This document shows, one piece after another, positions 35,237 to 43,899 of a DNA stretch of 64,000 nt; position 1 is the stretch's first letter, and each line of letters begins with the position of its first letter. Made by a program: the position numbers and the translations under genes. The notes under the pieces were generated by a model, which was not told the origin of the DNA, did no database searches, and saw only the letters and a program-made list of their open reading frames with translations. This DNA comes from Sphingomonas sp. A2-49. GTDB taxonomy: Bacteria; Pseudomonadota; Alphaproteobacteria; Sphingomonadales; Sphingomonadaceae. The stretch spans positions 30,995 through 94,994 of the forward strand of contig NZ_JAJLPA010000011.1 of NCBI RefSeq assembly GCF_025548555.1, in the 5' to 3' direction.

Positions 35237-37471
35237 TCACCCGCGCCCGGTGGTCAGCTGGGCGAGCAGCGCCCGCAGCTGCGCCGGTTTCACCGGCTTT
35301 TGCAGGACATGCAGCCCCTCCGCCACCAGCGCATCGCGGAGCGCCGGCATCCGGTCGGCGGTGATGATGACGGCGGGGACGGCGCGGCCCAGTAGCGTGC
35401 GGATGCGCGCCACCGCGGCATCGCCGGTGACCCCGTCCTCCAGGTGATAGTCGGCGAGGATGACGTCGATCGCCGCGACCTCGCGCGCCGGCGTGGCGCG
35501 CACCGCAACCTCGTCGAGCGCGGTGACGACACGGCATCCCCAGCCTTCCAGCACGGCGCGCATGCCGTCGAGGATCGCCTGTTCGTTGTCGAGCACGAGC
35601 ACCGCCCGCGCGCCGATCCCGCGGCTGCTGGTATGGACCGGCGCCGTCCGCGAGCTGACCCCGACCGCGGCGAGCGGTACGCCGACGGTGAAGGTCGATC
35701 CCTCGCCCAGCGCACTGTCGAGCCGGATCGGGTGGCCGAGCATCCGCCCGGCGCGCTCCACGATCGCCAGCCCCAGGCCGATGCCCGGCCCGTTGCGGCC
35801 GTCGAGGCGGCGGAATTCCTCGAAGATCTCGCCATGGTGGCGCGGATCGATGCCGGGCCCGGTATCGCTGATCGCGACGCGGACCTCGCCGCCGCGACAC
35901 GACGCCGCCATCCGCACCTCGCCCGCGACGGTGTAGCGCAGGGCGTTCGACAGGATGTTCTGGAGGATGCGGCGCAGCATGCGCGCATCGGAGCGGACCC
36001 AGATATCGGTGGCGTCGACGACCAGCGACAGCCCGCGCTCGGCCGCGGCCAGCGCATATTCGGCGCGCAGCGCGGCGAACAGGTCGTCGAGCGGCACGTC
36101 GACGATTTCGGGGGTGATCGCGCCCGCATCGAGCTTGGATATCTCCAGCAGCGCCTCGAGCAGATGCTCGATCGAATCGAGCGCGGAGGCGGTCTGGTCG
36201 ACCAGCACGCGATTGGGCGGCGCGAGCCGACGCGTGCTGAGCGCCGACACGAACAGCCGCGCGGCGTTGAGCGGCTGCAACAGGTCGTGGCTGGCGGCGG
36301 CGAGGAAGCGCGTCTTCGACAGGTTCGCCTGTTCCGCCGCGGTCTTCGCCTCGCGCATCGCGGCCTCGGCGGCGACACGCTCGCTCACCTCGCGCTGCAA
36401 TTCGGCGGTGCGTTCGGCGACCCGTCGTTCCAGCGCCTCGGCGGCTCTCAGCCGATCGGTGACGTCGTTGAAGCCGATCACCATCCCGCCGCCCGGCATC
36501 GCCAGCCGCCGCACCTCCAGCGAACGGCCGTCGGCGAGGCGGCGGATCTCGGAAATCTCGGTGCTGTCCGCGCCGGCCGCGATCCAGCCGAGCGTGTTGA
36601 CCGCGTCGGCGCGCGGCAGCGCGACCTTGCACCAGTCGACCAGCGCCTGGTGATCGGCGATCTGGTGCCGCGCCCGCGCCGGCGTCAGCCGCAGCAGCGC
36701 GAGCAGCGGGCCGTTCCATGCCAGCAGCGCGCCGTCGCGGTCGAAGACGCAGACGCCCTGCGGCATTGCGTCCAGCGTCGCCTGCAACACCACCGCGCGC
36801 TCGGCGGCCTCGCGCGCACGCTGGCGCGCCTCGTCCGCCTTGATGTCGGTGATGTCGGTATAGACGCCGACGATGCCGCCTTCGGACGTGCGGCGCTCGT
36901 TGACCTGGATCCAGCGCCCGTCGGCGAGCGCGATGACGTGGCCGCCCTCCGCCACCTGATGCTGCGCGACGCGTTCGGATATCCAGCGGTCGGGCGCGAT
37001 CATCGCGCCCAGCGAGCTGCCGGTCGCACCGATCCGGCCGGCGATCTCGTCGAAGCTGACGCCGGGCACGATCTCGTCGGCGATCGCGGGCCACAGCGAG
37101 CGATAGGTCTGGTTGCACAGCAGCAGCCGGTCGTCGGCGTCGAAGATCGCAAAGCCTTCGTTGATCGTCTCGATCGCATCGCCCAGCCGGCTGCGCGCGC
37201 TGTCGGCGGCATCGCGGGCGTGCGCCAGCGCGGCATTGGTCGCGGCAAGGTCGGACAGCGCGCGTTCGAGGTCGGCGGTGCGGTCGCGCACCTTGCCTTC
37301 CAGGCTGATCGCGGTTTCGAACACCGAGAAGGCGTTGCCCTGAAGATCGGTCGAGCGTTCGACGCGGCTCATCAGCGAGGCGTTTATGCGGCCGAGCTTG
37401 CGCACCTGCGCCTCGAGCGCGGCGATCCGGCCGGCGGCATCGGACGCCGCCTCGGCGGGCGCGGTCAGCAC
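35237..37471 (-). CDS. Cytoplasmic hybrid sensor histidine kinase with two PAS domains
   Basis: A 744-residue kinase with no membrane helix. Order: a coiled coil (about 5-60), PAS 1 (about 95-205, INEGFAIFDADDRLLLCN), PAS 2 (about 220-330, MPQGVCVFDRDGALLAWN), HisKA with His395 in AASHDLLQP, HATPase (NILSNALRY, DTGPGID, GIGLGLAI), and a receiver with Asp674 in ILADYHLED. GTG 37471 overlaps the FIST gene by seven bases and is the only start that fits. The FIST protein is probably its sensory partner, and the phosphate should pass to the LuxR-type regulator across from it. The layout is like ErcS'-type kinases of Pseudomonas ethanol regulons. Confidence 0.85.
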   Translation of the reverse strand: MLTAPAEAASDAAGRIAALEAQVRKLGRINASLMSRVERSTDLQGNAFSVFETAISLEGKVRDRTADLERALSDLAATNAALAHARDAADSARSRLGDAIETINEGFAIFDADDRLLLCNQTYRSLWPAIADEIVPGVSFDEIAGRIGATGSSLGAMIAPDRWISERVAQHQVAEGGHVIALADGRWIQVNERRTSEGGIVGVYTDITDIKADEARQRAREAAERAVVLQATLDAMPQGVCVFDRDGALLAWNGPLLALLRLTPARARHQIADHQALVDWCKVALPRADAVNTLGWIAAGADSTEISEIRRLADGRSLEVRRLAMPGGGMVIGFNDVTDRLRAAEALERRVAERTAELQREVSERVAAEAAMREAKTAAEQANLSKTRFLAAASHDLLQPLNAARLFVSALSTRRLAPPNRVLVDQTASALDSIEHLLEALLEISKLDAGAITPEIVDVPLDDLFAALRAEYALAAAERGLSLVVDATDIWVRSDARMLRRILQNILSNALRYTVAGEVRMAASCRGGEVRVAISDTGPGIDPRHHGEIFEEFRRLDGRNGPGIGLGLAIVERAGRMLGHPIRLDSALGEGSTFTVGVPLAAVGVSSRTAPVHTSSRGIGARAVLVLDNEQAILDGMRAVLEGWGCRVVTALDEVAVRATPAREVAAIDVILADYHLEDGVTGDAAVARIRTLLGRAVPAVIITADRMPALRDALVAEGLHVLQKPVKPAQLRALLAQLTTGRG

Positions 37472-38634
37472 GGCGGCCTGCCGATGGCGAGGCCGCTGAA
37501 CGTCTGGTTGACGTGCAGGCCGTGGAACTGCTCGCCATAGGTGTTGAAGCCGACGACGCCGCGGCTGGCGAACAGGCGCGAGACGGCGGAGCGCAACTGG
37601 CGCTGCTCGACCTCGACCGAATTGAGCACGCAGTCGAAACCCAGCACCCGGTCGATCCCGCCGACGTCCGCGTCCAGCCGGTCGAACAGGTCGTGCAGGC
37701 CGCCCATGATGTCGCCCGCCTCGCCCAGCGTCAGCACGATGCCCTCGTCGATCGCGCAATAGAAGGTCAGGCTGCCGTCGGGATTGGCGGTCTGGATCGA
37801 GCGGACGTAATATTCGCCGCCGGCGCGGACCATCGGCGGGTGCGTCGCGAACACGGCGGGGCCGAGATCCTCGACGCGCGCGCCGACCAGCCGCGCATAT
37901 TCCGCCGCGGCGGGCTCGGCGTTGATCTCGTGCACGGTGCGCAGGTCGGTGTCGGCGGCGGTGATGACCATCTTGACGCTGCCGGGGCCGTAATGCTGCG
38001 CCCGGAATGCCTTCATCGGGCGCCGCGACGACAGGATCGCGACGACCGCGGCATCGCGCCGGAAGCGTCCGTCGTAGAAAACGAAGGTTTCGCGGAAATC
38101 GAGGCCGTCGCCCGACGATCCGCCGATCATCGGCACCTCGCCCAGCGCGTCCTGCAAGGTCAGCGTCAGCATTTCCTCGCGGTGCGACAGGCCGTCGACG
38201 AGGAAGATCGCGGCATGGTGGGTGGTGCCGAAGCCGCGCGTCGCTTCGTTGGCGTCGGCGACCAGCGCCCGCACGACGCGCTGCGCCTGGCCGGCGTCGA
38301 AGCCGTCGAGATCCTCGAAGCACGTCGCCGACAGGCGGAAATCGCTGGCGGGAAAGCCGATCGCGGTGATCGTCCCCTCGTCGAGGCCATCCGGCGTGAT
38401 CTCGCCCGACGAGGTGCAGCCGACGATGGTCAGGCCGTCGCCGCGGCTGCCGATCGCCGCCGCGAGGTCGTCCAGCGGATAGCGGCTCGAACAGAAGAGG
38501 ACAAGGCCGCCGAGGGCGGGCACGTCGAGGTCGCGGAACAGCGCGCGCACGGCGAGTTCGGGATCGTCGATACGGGTGGACGCGACACGGATGGGCATGG
38601 CGTCGATCATGTCATCGGTGCGCGTCAGCGTCAT
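37465..38634 (-). CDS. FIST domain sensory protein
   Basis: A 389-residue soluble protein with FIST_N (about 25-225, ALGGLVLFCSSRYPLDDLAAAI, GCTSSGEI, MIGGSSGDG) and FIST_C (about 230-370, MVRAGGEYYVRSI and GFNTYGEQFHG). FIST domains are thought to bind small ligands and work with signalling proteins. The gene overlaps the hybrid kinase by seven bases and follows DUF779 by 20 bases. ATG 38634 is used; later in-frame ATGs at 38610 and 38598 are possible. It probably reports an alcohol, aldehyde or redox state to the kinase. Confidence 0.85.
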   Translation of the reverse strand: MTLTRTDDMIDAMPIRVASTRIDDPELAVRALFRDLDVPALGGLVLFCSSRYPLDDLAAAIGSRGDGLTIVGCTSSGEITPDGLDEGTITAIGFPASDFRLSATCFEDLDGFDAGQAQRVVRALVADANEATRGFGTTHHAAIFLVDGLSHREEMLTLTLQDALGEVPMIGGSSGDGLDFRETFVFYDGRFRRDAAVVAILSSRRPMKAFRAQHYGPGSVKMVITAADTDLRTVHEINAEPAAAEYARLVGARVEDLGPAVFATHPPMVRAGGEYYVRSIQTANPDGSLTFYCAIDEGIVLTLGEAGDIMGGLHDLFDRLDADVGGIDRVLGFDCVLNSVEVEQRQLRSAVSRLFASRGVVGFNTYGEQFHGLHVNQTFSGLAIGRPPC

Positions 38635-38654
38635 CCGTTGATTGTGCCCGCCCG

Positions 38655-39041
38655 TCACCCGCGTCGCGGCGGATCGGCGGCGTCGAGCGCGTCGACCTCC
38701 GCGTCCGAGAAGACGCGGCTGCGCACGATGAACCGGACGCCCTCCGGCCCCTCCAGCGAAAAGCCCGCGCCACGACCGGGGACGACGTCGATCGTCACCT
38801 GCGTATGGCGCCAATATTCGAACTGCGCCGCGCCGATCCATACCGGCACGCCGCCGGCAACATGACCGAGCAGCACGTCCTGTCCGCCGACGCGGAATTC
38901 GCCGGCCGGATAGCACATCGGTGCGGACCCGTCGCAGCAGCCGCCCGACTGGTGGAACATCAGCGGACCGTGTCTGGCGGCCAGCATCGCGATCGTCGCG
39001 TCGGCGGCCGGGGTCGACAGGACGCGGGGCGGGGCGGTCAT
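38655..39041 (-). CDS. DUF779 family protein
   Basis: A 128-residue cytoplasmic protein. The Cys-rich core HQSGGCCDGSAPMC and the C-terminal GFSLEGPEGVRFIVRSRVF mark DUF779. In many proteobacteria this gene follows an aldehyde dehydrogenase of the ExaC/AldB type, as it does here (106 bases after it). The clustered cysteines suggest metal binding or a redox role, but no function is established. Confidence 0.85.
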   Translation of the reverse strand: MTAPPRVLSTPAADATIAMLAARHGPLMFHQSGGCCDGSAPMCYPAGEFRVGGQDVLLGHVAGGVPVWIGAAQFEYWRHTQVTIDVVPGRGAGFSLEGPEGVRFIVRSRVFSDAEVDALDAADPPRRG

Positions 39042-39147
39042 GTGCAGGCTCCAGAACGAAAGAAGGCGGCGGATCCGGAGATCCGCCGCGACGTGCCCCG
39101 CGGGGCGCGAGGAAAAGGGGGAACGCGCCCCGCGGAACATCGGTGGA

Positions 39148-40668
39148 TCAGAAGAAGCCCAGTGCCTTCGGGCTGTAGCTGACCAGCAGGTTCTTGGTCT
39201 GCTGATAGTGATCGAGCATCATCTTGTGCGTCTCGCGACCGATGCCCGATTGTTTGTACCCGCCGAACGCCGCATGCGCGGGGTAGGCGTGGTAGCAATT
39301 GGTCCACACCCGCCCGGCCTGGATGCCGCGACCCATGCGATAGGCGGTCGTCCCGTCGCGCGACCAGACCCCGGCGCCGAGGCCGTAGAGCGTGTCGTTG
39401 GCGAGCGCGAGCGCGTCGTCGGCGTCCCTGAATGTCGTCGCCGCGACGACGGGACCGAAGATCTCTTCCTGGAACACGCGCATCTTGTTGTGGCCCTGGA
39501 GGATCGTCGGCTTGACGTAATAGCCGCTGCCCAGCTCCCCCTCGAGCGTCGCGCGCTCGCCGCCGGTCAGCACCTTGGCGCCCTCCGCCCGGCCGATGTC
39601 GAAATAGGACAGGATCTTTTCGAGCTGGTCGTTCGACGCCTGCGCGCCGATCATGGTGGACATGTCGAGCGGGCTGCCCGCGCGGATCGCCTCGACCCGG
39701 GCGACGCATTTCTCCATGAACCGGTCGTAGATCGATTCCTGGATCAGCGCGCGGCTGGGGCAGGTGCAGATCTCGCCCTGGTTGAGCGCGAACATCGTGA
39801 ACCCCTCGACCGCCTTGTCGAGGAAGTCGTCATCCTCGGCCATGACGTCGGCGAAGAAGATGTTGGGCGACTTGCCGCCCAGTTCCAGCGTGACGGGGAT
39901 CAGGTTCTCGGTCGCATATTGCATGATGAGCCGGCCGGTCGTCGTCTCGCCGGTAAAGGCGATCTTGGCGATCCGCTTGTTCTGCGCCAGCGGCTTGCCC
40001 GCCTCGACGCCGAAGCCGTTGACGACGTTCAGGACGCCCGGCGGCAGCAGGTCGCCGATCACGTCCATCAGCACCATGATCGACATCGGCGTCTGTTCGG
40101 CGGGCTTCAGCACCACGCAATTGCCGGCGGCGAGCGCCGGCGCGAGCTTCCACACCGCCATCAGGATCGGGAAGTTCCACGGGATGATCTGTCCCACCAC
40201 GCCGAGCGGTTCGTGGAAGTGATAGGCGACGGTGTCGTGGTCGATCTCCGACAGCGACCCCTCCTGCGCGCGCAGGCAGCCGGCGAAATAGCGGAAATGG
40301 TCGATCGCCAGCGGCAGGTCGGCGGCGGTCGTTTCACGGATCGGCTTGCCGTTGTCGATCGTCTCGACCATCGCCAGCAGCGACAGCTTTTCTTCCATCC
40401 GGTCGGCGATGCGGTTGAGGATCAGCGCACGCTCGGCCGGCGCGGCGCGGCCCCAGGCGTCCTTCGCCTTGTGCGCGGCGTCCAGCGCCAGTTCGATGTC
40501 CTCGGCCGTGCCGCGCGCGATCTGGCACACGGTCTTGCCGGTGACGGGCGAGGGATTGTCGAAATACTGGCCGCGGACCGGCGCAACCCAGTCGCCACCG
40601 ATGTAATTGTCGTATTTGGGGCGAATCGCGACCTGGCCCTTCAGCTGGTCGAGCGCTTGTTGCAGCAT
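39148..40668 (-). CDS. NAD(P)-dependent aldehyde dehydrogenase (ExaC/AldB-like)
   Basis: A 506-residue enzyme of the usual length. The catalytic Cys lies in [11 protein letters not shown], the general base Glu in [10 protein letters not shown], and the cofactor loop in FTGETTTGR. It oxidises the aldehyde made by the PQQ dehydrogenase, such as acetaldehyde, to the acid. ATG 40668 has a strong GGAGG 6-10 bases upstream. It is first in the group aldehyde dehydrogenase, DUF779, FIST and hybrid kinase, so the catabolic enzyme and its sensor are likely transcribed together. A CCAAAG-type motif lies 59 bases upstream. Confidence 0.93.
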   Translation of the reverse strand: MLQQALDQLKGQVAIRPKYDNYIGGDWVAPVRGQYFDNPSPVTGKTVCQIARGTAEDIELALDAAHKAKDAWGRAAPAERALILNRIADRMEEKLSLLAMVETIDNGKPIRETTAADLPLAIDHFRYFAGCLRAQEGSLSEIDHDTVAYHFHEPLGVVGQIIPWNFPILMAVWKLAPALAAGNCVVLKPAEQTPMSIMVLMDVIGDLLPPGVLNVVNGFGVEAGKPLAQNKRIAKIAFTGETTTGRLIMQYATENLIPVTLELGGKSPNIFFADVMAEDDDFLDKAVEGFTMFALNQGEICTCPSRALIQESIYDRFMEKCVARVEAIRAGSPLDMSTMIGAQASNDQLEKILSYFDIGRAEGAKVLTGGERATLEGELGSGYYVKPTILQGHNKMRVFQEEIFGPVVAATTFRDADDALALANDTLYGLGAGVWSRDGTTAYRMGRGIQAGRVWTNCYHAYPAHAAFGGYKQSGIGRETHKMMLDHYQQTKNLLVSYSPKALGFF

Positions 40669-40726
40669 GGCATCCTCCTGAAACTCCGTGCCGATTGTGT
40701 GCCTGCGCGCCGACCGGCGCCATTGC

Positions 40727-40740
40727 ACCAAAGGCCGATT
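40727..40740. promoter_or_regulatory. Repeated CCAAAG-type operator motif, aldehyde dehydrogenase / pseudoazurin copy
   Basis: Plus strand ACCAAAGGCCGATT sits midway in the 125-base divergent gap, 59 bases from the aldehyde dehydrogenase start and 53 from pseudoazurin. On the minus strand the flanking GTGCAATGG repeats the half of the cytochrome c copy, so the site may be two-sided. Confidence 0.5.
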
Positions 40741-40793
40741 GCGCCGCGGCCCCGCATCCGGCTGAGACGGCGGGGTAGAGGGAGAGTCATGTG

Positions 40794-41231
40794 ATGAAAT
40801 CCGGATATGCCGCCGCCGTCGCGCTGCTGGCGCTGACCGCGACCCCGGCGATGGCGAAGGAGGTCGTCGTCAGGATGAAGAACCAGGGTGCCGCCGGGGC
40901 GATGGTGTTCGAGCCCGCGTTCGTGAAGGCGATGCCGGGCGACACGATACGCTTCGTGCCGTCCGATCCGAGCCATAATGCCGAAACGATCCCGACGATG
41001 CTGCCGCCCGGCGTCGCGCCGAGCAAGGGCGGCATGAACAAGGAGTTCGTGCTGCCGGTATCGGCCCCCGGCCTGTACGGCATCAAGTGCATGCCGCATT
41101 ATTCGATGGGCATGGTCGCGCTGGTGCAGGTGGGCAACGGCCCCTCGCCGAACCTGGCGGCGGCGCGGGGAGTGAAGCTGCCGCCCTTCGCCGCCAAGCG
41201 GATGGCGCCGATGCTCGCGCAGGCGAAGTGA
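40794..41231 (+). CDS. Pseudoazurin, blue copper protein
   Basis: A 145-residue periplasmic cupredoxin. The signal peptide ends near ATPAMAKE. The copper ligands are visible as His in PSHNAETI and Cys, His and Met in [12 protein letters not shown]. Pseudoazurins carry electrons between quinoproteins, cytochromes and reductases, so here it may take electrons from the alcohol oxidation branch. ATG 40794 is chosen (GGAGAG at 40781-40786); GTG 40791 would add one residue. It is divergent from the aldehyde dehydrogenase. Confidence 0.92.
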   Translation: MKSGYAAAVALLALTATPAMAKEVVVRMKNQGAAGAMVFEPAFVKAMPGDTIRFVPSDPSHNAETIPTMLPPGVAPSKGGMNKEFVLPVSAPGLYGIKCMPHYSMGMVALVQVGNGPSPNLAAARGVKLPPFAAKRMAPMLAQAK

Positions 41232-41232
41232 G

Positions 41233-41535
41233 ATGAGCGCCGCGCTGCTCGTCAGCTATCCCGTTACCGCCGGCGCGCGGTTCGACCGCGACTATTACGT
41301 CGCCACGCACCTGCCGCTGGTCCGCGACCGATGGGGGCCCCACGGGTTGATCGATGCGACGGGCATGTGGCCCGACGACGACGCACCCGCGCACGTCGCC
41401 GTCGCGCTGCTGACCTTCCGCGACGCCGACGCACGCGATGCGGCGCTCGCCTCGGCGGAGGCGGCGGCGGTGTTCGGCGACCTGCCCAACTTCACCGACA
41501 TCGCACCGGTGGCACAGCGGCTCACCCCGGCCTGA
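41233..41535 (+). CDS. EthD family protein
   Basis: A 100-residue ferredoxin-like fold protein. The pattern FDRDYYVATHLPLVRDRWGP near the N-terminus and a C-terminal FTDIAPVAQRL are typical of EthD proteins, which assist oxidative catabolism (for example of ethers) in a poorly understood way. It starts one base after the pseudoazurin stop, so they share a transcript. Its last 14 bases overlap the convergent CxxCW gene. Confidence 0.85.
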   Translation: MSAALLVSYPVTAGARFDRDYYVATHLPLVRDRWGPHGLIDATGMWPDDDAPAHVAVALLTFRDADARDAALASAEAAAVFGDLPNFTDIAPVAQRLTPA

Positions 41536-42070
41536 TCGCGGCGCGATAGGGGACGACGGGGGCGAGCCGGCGGCCGAGGTCGCGCCACCCGTCGCTCCCC
41601 TCGCCGAACCACAGCACCGGGCGCAGCCCGGCGCGGTGCAGGCGCAGCGCGGCATTCCAGCTCATCCAGCAGTCGGCGAGGCAGAAGACGACGATCGGCC
41701 GCCCCGGCCGTCGCGCGGCGAGCGTCCGCACCCCGGCGAGGAACCAGCGTTCGATGGCCGGATCGGGACGGCCGCGGCCGGCTTCCGGAAACCAATGGGC
41801 GCCGGGGATCGACACCGCCGGGCGCGCGAGCCGCCAGTCGCCGGTGACGGGGTCGCGCACGCCGCCCTCGGCAGGGGCGACGTCGACCAGCACCGCCCGT
41901 TCCCGAAGCGCCGCGACCGCAGCCGCCGCGATCCGCGGTACCCCGGGCGGCGGGCCGGGCACGATCCCGCGATAGGCGGCGATGCGATAGCCGCTGGCCG
42001 GATCGAACGCGGCATCCTGGACGGGCGCGGCGAGCAACGCCGCGGCGGCGAGAAGGCGGGCTAATACCAT
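41522..42070 (-). CDS. Quinoprotein-associated CxxCW-motif rhodanese-like protein
   Basis: A 182-residue exported protein with the signal MVLARLLAAAALLAAPVQ. It has a rhodanese-like fold and the diagnostic CLADCW motif near residue 134 in VVFCLADCWMSWNAAL. This is the PQQ-dependent catabolism-associated CxxCW family. A thiol or sulphur-transfer role linked with the SoxYZ-like carrier is suspected. The 3' end overlaps EthD by 14 bases, tail to tail, and its start is 47 bases from the divergent SoxYZ-like gene. Confidence 0.88.
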   Translation of the reverse strand: MVLARLLAAAALLAAPVQDAAFDPASGYRIAAYRGIVPGPPPGVPRIAAAAVAALRERAVLVDVAPAEGGVRDPVTGDWRLARPAVSIPGAHWFPEAGRGRPDPAIERWFLAGVRTLAARRPGRPIVVFCLADCWMSWNAALRLHRAGLRPVLWFGEGSDGWRDLGRRLAPVVPYRAAIRPG

Positions 42071-42117
42071 GGTCCGATGGTAGCGCGGCGGACCGGCGCC
42101 TAATACCCGACCTTAGC

Positions 42118-42906
42118 ATGATACGCCGCCGCCTCTTCGCGCTGATCGCCCTCCTCGCCACGCCTGCCGGCGCGGCGCTGCCCCGGGACCCGCTCGGATC
42201 GCCGATGTGGGAATTCGTCGGCGACCAAGTGTTCGGCGCGAACGCGGTGGTGCGGTTCGATCCGCGGGTGAAGGTGCGCTTTCCCGAGATCGCCGAGAAC
42301 CAGCGCGCCTTTCCGGTCGAGGTCGACGCCCGCGATATTCCCGGCGTGGTGCGGATGGTCGTCATGGTCGACCTCAACCCGATCCAGCTGCCGCTCGATT
42401 TTCGGCCCGCCGAGGCGGAGGCGTTCGTCGCGACGCGGATCAAGCTCGACCAGCGCACGCCGGTGCGCGGCGCGGTGCAGCTGACGGACGGCAGCTGGCT
42501 GGTGTCGGGCGGCTGGGTCGATGCCGCGGGCGGCGGCTGTTCCGCGCCGCCGGTCAGCCGGGTCAAGGGCGACTGGTCGCAGCATCTGGGCGAGGTGCGG
42601 GGCGGCCTGTGGCGACAAGCCGACGCATCGCGCCTGCGACTGGCGTTCCGCCATCCGATGGACACCGGGCTGGTCGACAATATCGCGGCCTATTACCTCA
42701 GCGACCTGACCGTCACCTCCTCGACCGGCCGCCCGATCGGAACGTTCCGGTTCCAGGCGGCGCTGGCGGAGGATCCGGTCCTCACGCTGCGGCCGCGGCT
42801 GCGGGCGGGGGAGGGCGTGCGGTTCGACGGACGGGACACCAACGGGATCGAGTTTCGCGGTTCGGTCGCCGCCGCCGCCGCGACCCCGCCGGGGTCGGGC
42901 GGCTGA
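42118..42906 (+). CDS. Quinoprotein-associated SoxYZ-like carrier protein
   Basis: A 262-residue exported protein fusing a SoxY-like N-terminal part (carrier cysteine in AAGGGCSAPPVS, about residue 141) and a SoxZ-like C-terminal part (from about 165, with FRHPMDTG). SoxYZ carries sulphur intermediates on a Cys; the fused forms beside quinoproteins are thought to act in a relay of unknown cargo. The signal is MIRRRLFALIALLATPAGA. No ribosome-binding site is evident before ATG 42118, and a TAATAC box lies only 12 bases upstream, so a very short leader is possible. Confidence 0.88.
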   Translation: MIRRRLFALIALLATPAGAALPRDPLGSPMWEFVGDQVFGANAVVRFDPRVKVRFPEIAENQRAFPVEVDARDIPGVVRMVVMVDLNPIQLPLDFRPAEAEAFVATRIKLDQRTPVRGAVQLTDGSWLVSGGWVDAAGGGCSAPPVSRVKGDWSQHLGEVRGGLWRQADASRLRLAFRHPMDTGLVDNIAAYYLSDLTVTSSTGRPIGTFRFQAALAEDPVLTLRPRLRAGEGVRFDGRDTNGIEFRGSVAAAAATPPGSGG

Positions 42907-43844
42907 TCCACCGCCGCCACCTGCTCGGCGGCATGGCGGCGCTGCTCGCCGTGCCCGCCGCGTCCGCGCCGCTGGCCTACCGGCTATCGCCGGTGCGGGT
43001 CGCCGACGGGATCTGGGTGATCCGCGGCGCCGACGAGGACATCCGCCAGTCCAACGGGGGCGCGATCGCCAACATCACCGTCATCGCGACCGATGCCGGC
43101 GCGGTGCTGGTCGATGCCGGGCCGTCGCTGCGCTTCGGCCGCCAGCTCGGCGAACTGGCGGCGACGCTGACCGGCAAGCCGGTGGCGCGGGTCTATTTGA
43201 CCCACCTTCATCCCGACCACGCCTATGGCGATGCGGCGTTCGATCCCGCCACGATCGCGGCGACGCCGGCGCTGATCGGCATCTTGAAGGCGGAGGGTTC
43301 AGGGTTCGCCGACGGCATGTACCGGCTGCTCGGCGACTGGATGCGCGGCACCGAACTGCGGCTGCCGGGCCATGCCGTCACCACGGCCGAGGAAACGGTC
43401 GGCGGGCGGACCTTCCGGCTGCTCCCGCTCGCCGGCCACAGCCGCGCGGACCTCGCGCTGCTCGATACGCGGACCGGCACGCTGGTCGCGGGTGACCTCG
43501 TCTTCCACGATCGCGCGCCGTCGACCCCGCACGCCGACCTGCCGGAGTGGCGGCGCTCGCTCGACACGTTGCGGGGGCTTGGCCACGCCCGGGTCGTGCC
43601 GGGTCATGGCCCGCCCGATCCCGGCCCGATTGCGGCGATCGACCAGACGCGCGACTGGCTCGACTGGCTCGCCGGGTCGCTGGGCGCGGCTGCGGCGGCG
43701 GGCATGGACATGGTCGAGGCGGGCGCGATGCCGCTGCCCGCACGCTTCGCAAGCCTCAAGGAGGCGCGCTACGAATTGCAGCGCTCGGTGGCGCATCTCT
43801 ATCCGGCACTGGAGGCGCGGCTGCCGCGCGTCGACGCGCGCTGA
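42903..43844 (+). CDS. Quinoprotein relay zinc metallohydrolase (MBL fold)
   Basis: About 313 residues. The metallo-beta-lactamase Zn motif is HLHPDH in YLTHLHPDHAYGD; later ligands are in LAGHSRADLALL, VAGDLVFHD and VVPGHGPPD. The family accompanies SoxYZ-like carriers in PQQ systems. The start is unusual: the frame has no ATG or GTG near the expected signal peptide. CTG 42903 overlaps the upstream stop as CTGA and would give a full Tat-like signal IHRRHLLGGMAALL, while ATG 42933 would cut the twin-Arg part off. CTG is used here with doubt. Confidence 0.85.
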   Translation: MIHRRHLLGGMAALLAVPAASAPLAYRLSPVRVADGIWVIRGADEDIRQSNGGAIANITVIATDAGAVLVDAGPSLRFGRQLGELAATLTGKPVARVYLTHLHPDHAYGDAAFDPATIAATPALIGILKAEGSGFADGMYRLLGDWMRGTELRLPGHAVTTAEETVGGRTFRLLPLAGHSRADLALLDTRTGTLVAGDLVFHDRAPSTPHADLPEWRRSLDTLRGLGHARVVPGHGPPDPGPIAAIDQTRDWLDWLAGSLGAAAAAGMDMVEAGAMPLPARFASLKEARYELQRSVAHLYPALEARLPRVDAR

Positions 43845-43899
43845 CGGCGGCGACGTCATCCCGACGCGGCGCGGCGGGCAGGGGCGTCGACGACGCGGA

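Noticed and set aside
42071..42117. A further copy of the CCAAAG-type motif between the CxxCW and SoxYZ-like genes
   Set aside because: The best matches, around 42105-42118 and the reverse of 42066-42085, share only part of the motif and lie on top of the start codons; kept out of the motif set.
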